Notes: generated by a model from the sequence alone, not told the origin. Positions 9,231 to 17,756 are shown, counted from the first letter of the stretch. The stretch is 64,000 nt of DNA from Methylobacillus sp. MM3 (GCF_001645185.1 NZ_LXTQ01000011.1:248001-312000), one strand, 5' to 3'. A program made the numbers and translations.

Positions 9231-9872
9231 ATGAAAATCGATCCTCTAGAGCGAGTAAGGCTTAACAAGCGTATCGAGCAGGCGCATACCTGCCTGATGA
9301 ACGGCGATACCGATACTGCACAGACAATATTCCAGGAAGCACTTCTGCAAGTACCAGGATACTCTCCGGCTCTGCATGGAATGGGTGTACTGCACGTGGC
9401 ATGCGGGGATGTGAATGATGGCGAGCGCTGGTTGCGTCAGGCTACCGAGGCGGATGCCGAAAATGCGTTGGCCTGGAACGATCTGGGCGAGGCGTTGCGG
9501 ATGCTGGGGCGTGGGGACGAGGCTATCGCTGCGTATCGTCGCGCATTGGAGCTGGAACCCGACTTTCTGAGCGCGATCAATAATCTTGCTGTGGCGCTGG
9601 CGGGCAAGGGTGACCTGGATGAGGCCAAGCGCTGCCTGCGGCAGGCGATCGACATTGATCCCATCGATCCTCACCCTTATAACAACCTGGGCGTGATTCT
9701 GGAAATCGAAGGCCAGATCGACGAAGCATTGCTTTGCTATGAGAAGGCGGTCAAAAACAAGCACGACTTCGAAGAGGCCAAGCAAAACTATGCGGACCTG
9801 CTCCAGCGGAATCCCGGGCAGCTGATGAAGGCCATGGGGCGTTTGCTGGATGATGCCAAAGCCCTCGATTGA
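9231..9872 (+). CDS. TPR-repeat protein next to flagellin
   Basis: The 213-residue protein consists of about four to five tetratricopeptide repeats (e.g. ALAWNDLGEALRMLGRGDEAIAAYRRALELEPD followed closely by a similar unit; each shows W/Y-LG-A-G-A-YP spacing). The start ATG at 9231 follows a GGGAG ribosome site; the gene is 13 bases after maf, so both are probably co-transcribed. No signal peptide. TPR proteins bind partner proteins; a chaperone or adaptor role for Maf or flagellin is an inference from position. A short GC-rich hairpin follows the stop. Confidence 0.8.
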   Translation: MKIDPLERVRLNKRIEQAHTCLMNGDTDTAQTIFQEALLQVPGYSPALHGMGVLHVACGDVNDGERWLRQATEADAENALAWNDLGEALRMLGRGDEAIAAYRRALELEPDFLSAINNLAVALAGKGDLDEAKRCLRQAIDIDPIDPHPYNNLGVILEIEGQIDEALLCYEKAVKNKHDFEEAKQNYADLLQRNPGQLMKAMGRLLDDAKALD

Positions 9873-9882
9873 CTGTCCGAAA

Positions 9883-9909
9883 CGCCGCCGCATCGGGCAT
9901 TTGGCGGCG
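9883..9909 (+). terminator. GC-rich hairpin after the maf-TPR pair
   Basis: CGCCGCC and GGCGGCG form a 7-bp stem around a 13-base loop, 11 bases after the TPR stop. The following bases are A-rich rather than T-rich, so it is a weak terminator or an mRNA-end stabiliser rather than a textbook intrinsic terminator. Confidence 0.4.
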
Positions 9910-9944
9910 CTGAAAAAAATTTCAGAATAATTTGCCGTTCTCCC

Positions 9945-9971
9945 TAAAGTTCGAGAAAGCACTGCCGAAAA
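9945..9971 (+). promoter_or_regulatory. Sigma-28 (FliA) promoter of flagellin
   Basis: TAAAGTTC, an 11-base spacer, then GCCGAAAA matches the flagellar sigma-28 consensus TAAAGTTT-N11-GCCGATAA at 14 of 16 positions with exact spacing. Predicted start is near 9978, giving a leader of about 68 bases. This marks flagellin as a late (class III/IV) flagellar gene. Confidence 0.9.
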
Positions 9972-9977
9972 TGAGTG

Positions 9978-10040
9978 GTGGGCGTGATAGCCCATGTGAG
10001 CGGGAAAGAATTTCTCGTATTCATTCTTAAGAATTAGGAG
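9978..10040 (+). promoter_or_regulatory. Structured flagellin 5' leader, possible FlbT target
   Basis: The predicted transcript begins with a small hairpin (TGGGC, loop GTGATA, GCCCA; 9979-9994, extendable by one G-U pair). A 12-base palindrome ATTCTTAAGAAT (10023-10034) abuts the AGGAG ribosome site at 10036-10040. In Caulobacter FlbT represses flagellin by binding the flagellin mRNA leader, and flbT lies in this same locus. That this leader is its target is inference. Confidence 0.4.
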
Positions 10041-10046
10041 CAAGAA

Positions 10047-10970
10047 ATGGCTAATACCTCTGTAACGCTGACCGCCGCAATGCGGTCCAACCTGACCACG
10101 CTGCAAGCCACCAACAATCTGCTGGATCGTACGCAAGAGCGTCTGGCTACCGGCAAGAAGGTCAACACCGCGCTGGATAATCCGACCAACTTCTTTAGTG
10201 CCGCTGCTCACACTACCCGTGCCAACAACCTGACCAACCGCAAGGACGGCATGACGGAAGCAGTGCAGGCGATCAAGGCAACCAATGCCGGTATCGAAGG
10301 TATCAAGTCTCTGCTTGAAAGTGCCAACGGTATTATCGCAACGGCATCCACGGCATCCTCCACAAGCTACTCCACCCTGTATTCGCAGTTCGATACCATC
10401 GTTGGCGAAATCAATGACTTGATTGAAGACTCCAAGTACAAGGGTACTAACTTCTTGGGCGGTACGGCCGTTAGTCTGGACGTCATCTTTAACGAATCCG
10501 GCACCAACAAGCTGACATTGCAAGGCTTCGATGCGCAGTTCAGCATGCTGCTGGACGCGGATCAGATTGGCTCTCTGGCTGCTACGGCTGGCGGTTTCAG
10601 CCTTCTGGCTGCTAACGTGGCTGGTGGTTCCGCTGCTACGATTTCGTTGTTCCAATCCGCTGATGGTACTGCTGCAGGCTTCTCGATTGCTGAAAATCTG
10701 ACCGCGATCAGCAACGGTATTACCGCTGCACTCTCCGTGCTGGAAGCGCAGTCCACCAAGCTGTCGAGCAACCTGTCCATCGTCAACGCCCGTCTGGATT
10801 TCACCAACGAAATGGTGAATATCGAGCTGGCAGGCGCGGACAACCTGACGCTGGCCGACCAGAATGAAGAAGGCGCCAACATGCTGATGCTGCAAACGCG
10901 TAATCAGCTGGGTACGACTTCTCTCTCCCTGGCCTCTCAGGCAGCCCAAGGTATCCTGAGACTCTTCTAA
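10047..10970 (+). CDS. Flagellin
   Basis: The 307-residue filament subunit keeps the conserved D0/D1 helices at both ends: N-terminal SNLTTLQATNNLLDRTQERLATGKKVN with the DNP motif (ALDNPTNFFSA), and a C-terminal helix ending GILRLF. The centre (about residues 150-225) is short, serine/alanine/glycine-rich, and lacks large D2/D3 domains. This is close to alphaproteobacterial flagellins (Magnetospirillum-type) rather than the long betaproteobacterial FliC, and it lies with flbT and flaF. The serine- and threonine-rich stretch near residues 105-120 could be a glycan site for Maf. A GGAG ribosome site precedes the ATG; sigma-28 promoter upstream; hairpin downstream. Confidence 0.95.
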   Translation: MANTSVTLTAAMRSNLTTLQATNNLLDRTQERLATGKKVNTALDNPTNFFSAAAHTTRANNLTNRKDGMTEAVQAIKATNAGIEGIKSLLESANGIIATASTASSTSYSTLYSQFDTIVGEINDLIEDSKYKGTNFLGGTAVSLDVIFNESGTNKLTLQGFDAQFSMLLDADQIGSLAATAGGFSLLAANVAGGSAATISLFQSADGTAAGFSIAENLTAISNGITAALSVLEAQSTKLSSNLSIVNARLDFTNEMVNIELAGADNLTLADQNEEGANMLMLQTRNQLGTTSLSLASQAAQGILRLF

Positions 10971-11004
10971 TAATAAGAGAGTTGAAAGGACACTGATGAT
11001 GTTG

Positions 11005-11039
11005 CCGGGGTGGTCGAATTCGACTCGCCCCGGTCTTTC
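11005..11039 (+). terminator. Flagellin terminator hairpin
   Basis: CCGGGG (11005-11010) pairs with CCCCGG (11028-11033); the interior contains the palindrome GTCGAATTCGAC, and TCTTTC follows. It lies between flagellin and its companion gene, so it would separate abundant flagellin mRNA from the downstream regulators, allowing partial read-through. Confidence 0.6.
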
Positions 11040-11053
11040 ATTGGGAGAATGAC

Positions 11054-11761
11054 ATGGTCAGCGAATTAAATGTGGCAACCATGGGATACCCTTCGGGTTT
11101 GGCTTCAGTCGCTCTTGCATCGCCTGCTGAATCAGGTGTGCAGACTGCGCCGGGTGTGAATGGGCAGAAAAATGGTTTGTCCGAACAACAGGAAACCGTC
11201 AGTATCAATTCGTCTTCCGAATCCGTCGCGACTTTGACGGATCGCAAGGAGGATAGCGTTCGAGCTGCGCAAGCTGTGAGGGATGCAAACAAAGGGCTCG
11301 ATCGTGCAGATGAGTTGCTGACTGGTATGGCGGCCCTGGTCGGCGCGGTAAAAAACTACCCACCGTTTCCGGCCGGGAACGAAGAGCGGGTGCAATACAT
11401 CAATAGCATAGATGGGTTGCGAAAAGAGATGCAGTCTTTGGTGGTTCCACCTGTAGCCCCAGACTATGAGCCAGTGTTTTATCCGCAAGAGACCGAGTTC
11501 CCGCCCATTGATGCCCAAGTGCCCAGCGATGCAGCGGTGCTGGCCTTTGGCGAAGCGGTGCAGGTCATACGCGACGATGTGAATACTGCGCGTGAGGCGC
11601 TGGAGCAGCAATTGCAGCGCACTGCGGAAAATGCGAGCGAGGGTCTGCCGCGCCCACCTGAAGAGCCGCAGGCGCAGGAAATCAGCGTTGCCGTAGCCGG
11701 TCAGCTGAATGGCAAGTCCCTGCCGATCGCGGGTGCTTCCGACGTACTTGCTCAATTGTAA
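11054..11761 (+). CDS. Unrecognised flagellin-locus protein, flagellin-like helix
   Basis: I do not recognise this 235-residue protein by name. It has no signal peptide. The N-terminal ~70 residues are low-complexity (S, A, G, E); residues about 75-135 (AAQAVRDANKGLDRADELL then INSIDGLRKEMQSL) resemble, by eye, the D1 helix region of the adjacent flagellin (AVQAIKATNAGIEGIKSLL then FDTIVGEINDLI). The middle is proline-rich; residues 165-210 look like a second helix. A GGGAG ribosome site precedes the ATG. Position between flagellin and flbT, 9 bases before flbT, suggests a flagellin chaperone, minor filament or FlaG-like function. Function unknown. Confidence 0.75.
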   Translation: MVSELNVATMGYPSGLASVALASPAESGVQTAPGVNGQKNGLSEQQETVSINSSSESVATLTDRKEDSVRAAQAVRDANKGLDRADELLTGMAALVGAVKNYPPFPAGNEERVQYINSIDGLRKEMQSLVVPPVAPDYEPVFYPQETEFPPIDAQVPSDAAVLAFGEAVQVIRDDVNTAREALEQQLQRTAENASEGLPRPPEEPQAQEISVAVAGQLNGKSLPIAGASDVLAQL

Positions 11762-11770
11762 GGTCTGGCA

Positions 11771-12169
11771 ATGGCGCTAAAGTTAACTCTGAAACCCAAT
11801 GAGAAAGTCTTTATTGGGGGCGCGGTTGTCCAGAATGGTGATAATTCTGCAGAGCTGAGCATTCTGAACGATGTTCCACTTTTGCGAGAGAAAGATGTAT
11901 TGACCGAGCAAGAAGCCGATTCCGCATGCAAGCAGGTGTATCTGTGCGTGCAATTGATGTATATGGACAGGAACAATCTGTCTGCCTACCAGCGCAATTA
12001 CCAGCGGTTGATCGAGGAGATACTGGTGGCAGCGCCGGCGACGGTGGATTACATTGCCGAAATCAACAATGACCTGGCTTGTGGCAGGTATTATCAGGCC
12101 ATGAAGTGTGCACGCAAACTGGTGAATTTCGAACAGGAGTTAATCAAGCATGTTCAACAATCCGCTTAA
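11771..12169 (+). CDS. flbT: Flagellin mRNA regulator FlbT
   Basis: The 132-residue protein matches FlbT: the N-terminal LTLKPNEKVFIGGAVVQNGD and the helical C-terminus with VYLCVQLMYMDRNN and VNFEQELI are characteristic. In Caulobacter FlbT binds the flagellin transcript leader and limits its translation until the hook is complete; in other species it can be an activator. Its 3' end overlaps flaF by 20 bases, so the two are co-translated. FlbT is rare outside Alphaproteobacteria, so its presence here is notable. Confidence 0.9.
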   Translation: MALKLTLKPNEKVFIGGAVVQNGDNSAELSILNDVPLLREKDVLTEQEADSACKQVYLCVQLMYMDRNNLSAYQRNYQRLIEEILVAAPATVDYIAEINNDLACGRYYQAMKCARKLVNFEQELIKHVQQSA

Positions 12170-12542
12170 AGCCTATCAAGCTGTTGAAAGCGCTACCCTG
12201 GATGGGCGCGCGCTCGAAGCCAGCCTGTTGATCAAGTCTGCGGCCCGCATGGCGGCCGTGCAGCAGAACTGGGATGCGCCGGAACGGGAAGCCATGCTGG
12301 ACGAGAGTCTGCGTTACAACCTGCGCCTGTGGACGGTGTTCCAGGCCGAGATGGCGAACAAGGACAACCCGATTCCCGCAGAAATCAAGCGCAATCTGCT
12401 TTCCCTCTCTGCGTTCGTTGACAAGCGCACCTTCGAGGCCATCAGCTATCCCGAACCGGCCAAACTCGATATCCTGATTGCCATCAATCGGAATATTGCC
12501 GCAGGTTTGCAGCCCGTTAGCAATTCGGCTGTCGCTCCTTAA
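12150..12542 (+). CDS. flaF: Flagellin biosynthesis regulator FlaF
   Basis: The 130-residue helical protein matches FlaF: an N-terminal A-Y motif (LKAYQAVESAT), a central segment with ALDESLRYN-type spacing (MLDESLRYNLRLWTVFQAEM), and LPAEIKRNLLSL-type sequence (IPAEIKRNLLSLSAFVDKRT). FlaF promotes flagellin translation or secretion and opposes FlbT. The ATG lies inside the flbT 3' end after an AGGAG site. The next gene begins 6 bases after its stop. Confidence 0.9.
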   Translation: MFNNPLKAYQAVESATLDGRALEASLLIKSAARMAAVQQNWDAPEREAMLDESLRYNLRLWTVFQAEMANKDNPIPAEIKRNLLSLSAFVDKRTFEAISYPEPAKLDILIAINRNIAAGLQPVSNSAVAP

Positions 12543-12548
12543 CCAATT

Positions 12549-13742
12549 ATGGCTTCCGATCCTTTTTCCGTCAGCGGCAACATATTTGATGTCATAGGAC
12601 AGGATCGGTCCGCCCAGCGCTCGCAGTTGGCGCAATATGCGCTGCAGCGAGCTGCTCAGCAAATGCAGAGCAATAACCTGAAGGAGGCCATCACTAGCTT
12701 TAGGCAGGCTCTTGCTTCCGACCCTCAGAACACCACGGCACTCACCTATATCGGGAATATCAATCTCTCGATGGGCAATGTGGATGAAGCCGTCAAGGCG
12801 TTCAAGGACCTGGTCAAACTCGATCCGACTTCTTCCGATTTCCAGATCAAACTAGGTAATGCCTACCTGCAAGGCAAACGCTACAATGAGGCAGAGATCA
12901 CCTTCAAGTCCGCTGCCAGGCTGGACCCCAGGAATCCCTTGCCCGAATATACCCTGGGCATTCAGTATGTCCAAACGGACCGTCTGCAGGAGGCGGAGGC
13001 GCAGTTCCGCAAGGTGCAGCGCATGGTACCGACCGATGGCAACGTTTACTATGCGCTGGGTGCCTTGCACAACAAGCAGGGCAGATACGAGGAATCGGTG
13101 CAGGAACTGAAAACCGCATTGTCGCTCAAGCCCAAGTTCTACGAGGCTAACTATGAATTGGGCGTGGCTTACACGCATCTTGGTCAGGATGATGAAGCAA
13201 ACCGACAACTGCAGATTTTGAAGGGCGCGCGCTCGGCATTGACCACAGACCTCAGTTTTGAAATCAATCGGCCGAAGATTCTGTTTGTGGATGGCTCCAA
13301 TAGCGGCTTCAATCTGAGCCTGGGGCCCGGCACGCAGCTGTGGATGCTCGACCCGGTCAATTTGACTGCGCCCGGATCAAGCAAAACCTTTTCAGTCAAC
13401 ATCCAGTTCAGCACCCAGATGGACAACACGTCTATCGCTCAATTGAGCAATTGGACGATTTCACGCGCGAAAAGCACTGCCGGCGGCTACTACAACAATA
13501 GTCCCACCGGTTTCGTGACCACCACCGAGGTGCAGATTGCCAAGCGGCCGCTTTCAGTCGTTTACAACAGAACCACCATGCAGGCCACAGTGACGTTCAT
13601 GGTTAGCCAGAACAGTACCGGCAATGCCACCATAGATCCCAAGCACTTGCTATTCCAGTTCAGCGGCCAGGATGCCTATGGTCGTAGCATGAATACCGCA
13701 GCTGACGAGATTGACGGCCGCACCTCGGTCAAGGCTTTTTAA
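12549..13742 (+). CDS. TPR protein with beta-rich C-terminal domain
   Basis: The 397-residue protein has about five TPR units between residues 33 and 215 (e.g. NTTALTYIGNINLSMGNVDE, YYALGALHNKQGRYEESVQ). A separate C-terminal part (about 235-397) is rich in beta-forming, S/T/N-rich sequence such as TFSVNIQFSTQMDNTSI and ATVTFMVSQNSTGN. No signal peptide is visible. I do not recognise the C-terminal domain. It is the last gene of the flagellin-flbT-flaF run, so a filament assembly or secretion adaptor is a fair guess. The 3' end overlaps the convergent serB by 4 bases. Confidence 0.8.
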   Translation: MASDPFSVSGNIFDVIGQDRSAQRSQLAQYALQRAAQQMQSNNLKEAITSFRQALASDPQNTTALTYIGNINLSMGNVDEAVKAFKDLVKLDPTSSDFQIKLGNAYLQGKRYNEAEITFKSAARLDPRNPLPEYTLGIQYVQTDRLQEAEAQFRKVQRMVPTDGNVYYALGALHNKQGRYEESVQELKTALSLKPKFYEANYELGVAYTHLGQDDEANRQLQILKGARSALTTDLSFEINRPKILFVDGSNSGFNLSLGPGTQLWMLDPVNLTAPGSSKTFSVNIQFSTQMDNTSIAQLSNWTISRAKSTAGGYYNNSPTGFVTTTEVQIAKRPLSVVYNRTTMQATVTFMVSQNSTGNATIDPKHLLFQFSGQDAYGRSMNTAADEIDGRTSVKAF

Positions 13743-14575
13743 GCGGGTGAAAGCAGGTTGAGCGCACCGTCCAGTCCGGTGTTGCTGATGGCGTAAGTTG
13801 CCTGCGCGCGTACTACGGGTTTAGCGTGGTACGCGATGCCAATGCCGGCTGCGGCCATCATCTTCAGGTCGTTGGCACCATCGCCGATGGCGACTACTTG
13901 CTCGGAACTGAGCCCGAGTTCAGCACGTATGCGATTCAGCCAGTCCGCCTTGCCTTGTGCATCCAGCACATCCCCTAACACGCGACCGGTCAGCTTGCCA
14001 TCGATGATTTCCAGTACGTTGGCATGGGCGTAATCCAGCCCGACCCGCTGTTTCAGCCGCTCTGTAAAGAAAGTAAATCCGCCGGAGACCAGCAGGGTCT
14101 TGATGCCGCGTGCCCTGAGTGCTTCGAGCAGCGTGAGTGCCCCCGGATTGAGTTGCAAGCGCTCGTCATAGACGCGCTGCAATGCCGAATCATCCAGTCC
14201 GGCCAGGAGCGTAACCCGGCGGCGCAGGCTTTCGGCGAACTCGATCTCGCCGCGCATCGCGCTTTCAGTGATCGCCGCAACCTGCGGCTTGAGGCCTTGC
14301 ATGTCGGCGATTTCGTCTATGCATTCGATATTGATCAGCGTGGAATCCATGTCCATCACCACCAGCCCGATATCGTCCAGCGTATGCTCGTCTTTCACGA
14401 AGGCACAGTCGATCTTGTGGGTCTCGCAATAGGCCGAAATTTCCGGATTGGGAGCGGTGTCCGACAGCACATAGGCGTGGCTTGTCAGTGGACGAAAAAC
14501 CCGTTGGCCGTTAAGGGTGGAGAGATGGGCAAGATGTTCGGGCAGCAGGTTCTGCCCCTGGATCACGAGACGCAT
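13739..14575 (-). CDS. serB: Phosphoserine phosphatase SerB
   Basis: The 278-residue HAD-family enzyme makes the last step of serine synthesis, dephosphorylating O-phosphoserine. Motif I is DMDSTL (nucleophile and acid aspartates, about residue 74), motif II lies in LLVSGGFT, and motif III is GDGANDLKMM. The N-terminal ~65 residues form the ACT-like region seen in proteobacterial SerB. It is transcribed divergently from sucC with about 130 bases between them. Confidence 0.95.
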   Translation of the reverse strand: MRLVIQGQNLLPEHLAHLSTLNGQRVFRPLTSHAYVLSDTAPNPEISAYCETHKIDCAFVKDEHTLDDIGLVVMDMDSTLINIECIDEIADMQGLKPQVAAITESAMRGEIEFAESLRRRVTLLAGLDDSALQRVYDERLQLNPGALTLLEALRARGIKTLLVSGGFTFFTERLKQRVGLDYAHANVLEIIDGKLTGRVLGDVLDAQGKADWLNRIRAELGLSSEQVVAIGDGANDLKMMAAAGIGIAYHAKPVVRAQATYAISNTGLDGALNLLSPA

Positions 14576-14708
14576 AGGAAAATTGGCGAAAAATGAGCCG
14601 CGATTATAGCATCGCGCCCGGAGATCACGTTTTAACGATGCGCCAGTACTGGCTTATTCGGGGGTTTTCCGCCAAAATTGCAGCATTTCCCCTGTCTTTG
14701 GAATCACC

Positions 14709-15869
14709 ATGAATTTGCATGAGTATCAGGCCAAGCATTTGTTGCAACAATATGGCCTGCCGACGCCGCGCGGCATCGTGGCGAATGATGCGGAGTCGGC
14801 TGTTGCCGCTTCGCGCGAGCTGGGCAGTTCCGCCTGGGTTGCCAAGGCGCAGATTCACGCCGGCGGGCGCGGCAAGGCGGGCGGCGTCAAGGTGACCCGC
14901 TCGCACGATGAGCTGCAGAATCTCGCTACTCACCTGTTGGGCAATCACCTCGTCACGCAGCAGAATGCACCCGACGGTCAGCCGGTGCATCGCCTGTTGA
15001 TCGAGGAAACTCTGCCCATCGCGCGCGAGCTTTATCTTTCGCTGCTGGTGGATCGTTCGGTCGAGCGCGTCGTCGTCGTGGCTTCGGCAGCAGGCGGCAT
15101 GGAAATCGAAGAAATCGCCCATGAAACGCCGGAGAAAATCCTGCGCGAAGTGTGCGATCCTTTGCTCGGCCTGGTGGATTACCAGGCGCGCAATCTCGCT
15201 TTCGCGCTCGGGCTCGCCGGCGAGCAGATCGGTGCCTTCACCAAGCTGCTGAAAGGCCTTTATCGCCTGTTCAAGGAAAACGATCTCGCGCTGCTGGAAA
15301 TCAATCCGCTGGTAGTGACCGAGTCCGGCACGCTGGTCGCACTTGATTGCAAGATGAGCGTGGACGACAACGCGCTCTATCGCCAGAAAGGCCTGGCAGA
15401 GCTGCGCGACTGGAGCCAGGACGATCCCAAGGAAGCCGAGGCGCACGCCAGCGGACTCAACTACATTGCCCTGAACGGCAACATCGGCTGCATGGTCAAC
15501 GGTGCCGGTCTCGCAATGGCGACCATGGACCTGATCAAGCTGCACGGTGGCATGCCGGCCAACTTTCTCGACGTGGGCGGTGGCGCGACGGCGGAAACCG
15601 TGGCGCGCGCCTTCAAGATCATCCTCGCCGACAGCAACGTCAAGGCGATCCTGGTCAATATTTTCGGCGGCATCATGCGCTGCGACATCATCGCGGAAGG
15701 CATCATTACCGCCGTGAAGGAAGTCGGCGTTCAGGTTCCGGTCGTCGTGCGTCTCGAGGGCACGAACGTTGAATTGGGCAAAAAAATGCTGCGCGAAAGC
15801 GGACTGTCCATCATTTCCGCCGATGGATTGACCGATGCGGCCAAGCAAGCCGTGGCTGCCGTGGCATAA
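14709..15869 (+). CDS. sucC: Succinate-CoA ligase (ADP-forming) beta subunit
   Basis: The 386-residue TCA-cycle subunit has an ATP-grasp domain ([16 protein letters not shown] start, [15 protein letters not shown] nucleotide region, [11 protein letters not shown]) and a C-terminal ligase-CoA domain ([30 protein letters not shown]). It forms an alpha2-beta2 complex with the next gene product and links succinyl-CoA cleavage to ATP formation. Full length. The stop is 8 bases before sucD, so they form an operon. Confidence 0.97.
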   Translation: MNLHEYQAKHLLQQYGLPTPRGIVANDAESAVAASRELGSSAWVAKAQIHAGGRGKAGGVKVTRSHDELQNLATHLLGNHLVTQQNAPDGQPVHRLLIEETLPIARELYLSLLVDRSVERVVVVASAAGGMEIEEIAHETPEKILREVCDPLLGLVDYQARNLAFALGLAGEQIGAFTKLLKGLYRLFKENDLALLEINPLVVTESGTLVALDCKMSVDDNALYRQKGLAELRDWSQDDPKEAEAHASGLNYIALNGNIGCMVNGAGLAMATMDLIKLHGGMPANFLDVGGGATAETVARAFKIILADSNVKAILVNIFGGIMRCDIIAEGIITAVKEVGVQVPVVVRLEGTNVELGKKMLRESGLSIISADGLTDAAKQAVAAVA

Positions 15870-15877
15870 GGAATCAC

Positions 15878-16759
15878 ATGAGCATACTGATCAATAAAAA
15901 TACCAAGGTGCTGTGCCAGGGTTTCACCGGCAAGCAAGGCACTTTCCACTCCGAACAGGCACTGGCCTACGGCACGCAGATGGTTGGCGGTGTCACGCCA
16001 GGCAAGGGCGGGCAGATGCATCTGAACCTGCAGGTGTTCAACACCATGCGCGATGCGGTCAAGACCACCGGCGCCCAAGCATCCGTGATATACGTTCCGC
16101 CGGCATTTGCCGCGGATTCCATCGTCGAAGCGGCGGATGCCGGCATAGAACTGATCGTCTGCATTACCGAGGGCATTCCGGTGCTGGACATGCTCAACGT
16201 CAAGGCGGCGCTGGTCGCCAACGGCGCCAGACTGGTCGGCCCCAATTGCCCGGGCGTAATCACGCCGGACGAGTGCAAGATCGGTATCATGCCGGGATCG
16301 ATTCACAAGCGCGGCAAGGTCGGCATCGTGTCGCGCTCCGGTACGCTCACCTATGAAGCGGTGCACCAGACCACGCAGCTTGGCCTCGGACAGACCACCT
16401 GCGTCGGTATCGGCGGCGATCCGATCAAAGGCCTCAATTTTATCGAGTGTCTGGAAATGTTCGAGGCCGATCCGGAAACCGAAGCCATCATCATGGTGGG
16501 CGAAATCGGCGGCGCGGATGAGGAGGCTGCAGCGGAGTTCATCAAATCCAACGTCAAGAAACCCGTCGCAGGTTATATTGCCGGTCAGACCGCCCCCAAG
16601 GGCAAGCGCATGGGACATGCCGGCGCGATCATTTCCGGCGGCAGCGGCCGTGCGGAAGACAAGATGCTGGCGCTGGAAAAGGCCGGCGTGGTCGTCGCCA
16701 GTTCTCCGGCCGGGCTGGGCGAAGCCGTGCTGGCCGCCATTAAAGCAAAAGGACAATAA
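15878..16759 (+). CDS. sucD: Succinate-CoA ligase (ADP-forming) alpha subunit
   Basis: The 293-residue partner of SucC has a CoA-binding Rossmann domain ([17 protein letters not shown]) and a ligase domain with the phospho-histidine in [24 protein letters not shown] is another family signature. Full length, and closely coupled to sucC upstream. An ankyrin gene follows after 3 bases, probably in the same transcript. Confidence 0.97.
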   Translation: MSILINKNTKVLCQGFTGKQGTFHSEQALAYGTQMVGGVTPGKGGQMHLNLQVFNTMRDAVKTTGAQASVIYVPPAFAADSIVEAADAGIELIVCITEGIPVLDMLNVKAALVANGARLVGPNCPGVITPDECKIGIMPGSIHKRGKVGIVSRSGTLTYEAVHQTTQLGLGQTTCVGIGGDPIKGLNFIECLEMFEADPETEAIIMVGEIGGADEEAAAEFIKSNVKKPVAGYIAGQTAPKGKRMGHAGAIISGGSGRAEDKMLALEKAGVVVASSPAGLGEAVLAAIKAKGQ

Positions 16760-16762
16760 CTA

Positions 16763-17707
16763 ATGAAGTTCATCCTGCGTAGCCTCCTGCTTCTGTTGTC
16801 GTTGTTGCCCATGGTCTCCATGGCGGCCGAAGATGTGCCGTACCTTCTGGCGGCTTCCGCACGCGGCGACGTAGCCATGGTACGCGCCATCCTCGACAGT
16901 GGCGCCAGCGCCAACACCAGGGATTCGGAAGGCATCACCGCGTTGATGTATGCGGCGCGCAAGGGCAATGCCGAGGTTGCGCAGGTATTGCTGGAGAAGG
17001 GGGCGGACGTCAACGCCAAGGACGGCGACGGCTGGACGGCGCTGATGTATGCCGCAAAGAAGAATTTTGTCGATACCGTGCGCGTGTTGCTGGAAAAAGG
17101 CGCCGATACCTCCGTGCGCGACCAGGCTGGCTGGAGTGCGCTCGGCCTTGCAACCACTTCCGGTTTCAACGAGGTAGTCAGCCTGCTGATCAAGGCCGGG
17201 GTCAATCCGAACGCGCGTAGCGACGACGGCAGGACAGTGCTGATGTTCGCCGCGAAAAGCGGCCAGCTTCCAACCCTCCAGACTTTGCTGGACAGCGGGG
17301 CCGACGTATCCGCACGCGATCGCAACAAGATGACGGCCCTCATGTATGCGGCGCGCGAAGGCAATCTGGATGCGGTGAGGGCGCTGCTCGATGCAGGAGC
17401 CAAGGTCGGCGATCAGGATCATACGCGCTGGACGGCGCTGAGCTGGGCGGTCAAGAAAGGTCGCGTGGAAGTCGCTGAATTGCTCATCGACAAGGGCGCC
17501 GATGTCAACATCAAGGATACTAATGACGAATCCCTGCTGCATCTTGCCGTCGAAAATGGCTCCAAGGAGATGGTGGGCCTGCTGCTAGCCAAACGCATCA
17601 ATGTCAAGGCCAAGGATGGCTACGGGCTGACCGCATTGGTGTATGCGATGAAAAATGGCGAGAAGGACATCGTCAAGATGATCAAGGATGCGGGCGGCAG
17701 CTATTGA
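16763..17707 (+). CDS. Exported ankyrin-repeat protein
   Basis: The 314-residue protein starts with a signal peptide (MKFILRSLLLLLSLLPMVSMAAE, cleavage likely near residue 22) followed by about eight ankyrin repeats of 33 residues filling the rest; repeats show GxTALMYAAxxGxxxxVxxLLxxGAD spacing (e.g. GITALMYAARKGN, GWTALMYAAKKN, KMTALMYAAREGN). Periplasmic ankyrin proteins are common in proteobacteria and mediate protein contacts; the partner is not visible. It starts 3 bases after sucD, although the functional link is unclear. Confidence 0.88.
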   Translation: MKFILRSLLLLLSLLPMVSMAAEDVPYLLAASARGDVAMVRAILDSGASANTRDSEGITALMYAARKGNAEVAQVLLEKGADVNAKDGDGWTALMYAAKKNFVDTVRVLLEKGADTSVRDQAGWSALGLATTSGFNEVVSLLIKAGVNPNARSDDGRTVLMFAAKSGQLPTLQTLLDSGADVSARDRNKMTALMYAAREGNLDAVRALLDAGAKVGDQDHTRWTALSWAVKKGRVEVAELLIDKGADVNIKDTNDESLLHLAVENGSKEMVGLLLAKRINVKAKDGYGLTALVYAMKNGEKDIVKMIKDAGGSY

Positions 17708-17756
17708 GTCGCCTCACTGCCTGCAAACCCGGCCACGACCGTAGCTGATTTCCCTT

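Noticed and set aside
9246-10949. Open frame of 567 codons on the - strand across the TPR gene and flagellin
   Set aside because: It is antisense to two clear genes and crosses the sigma-28 promoter and leader; composition is that of a shadow frame and no domain is visible.
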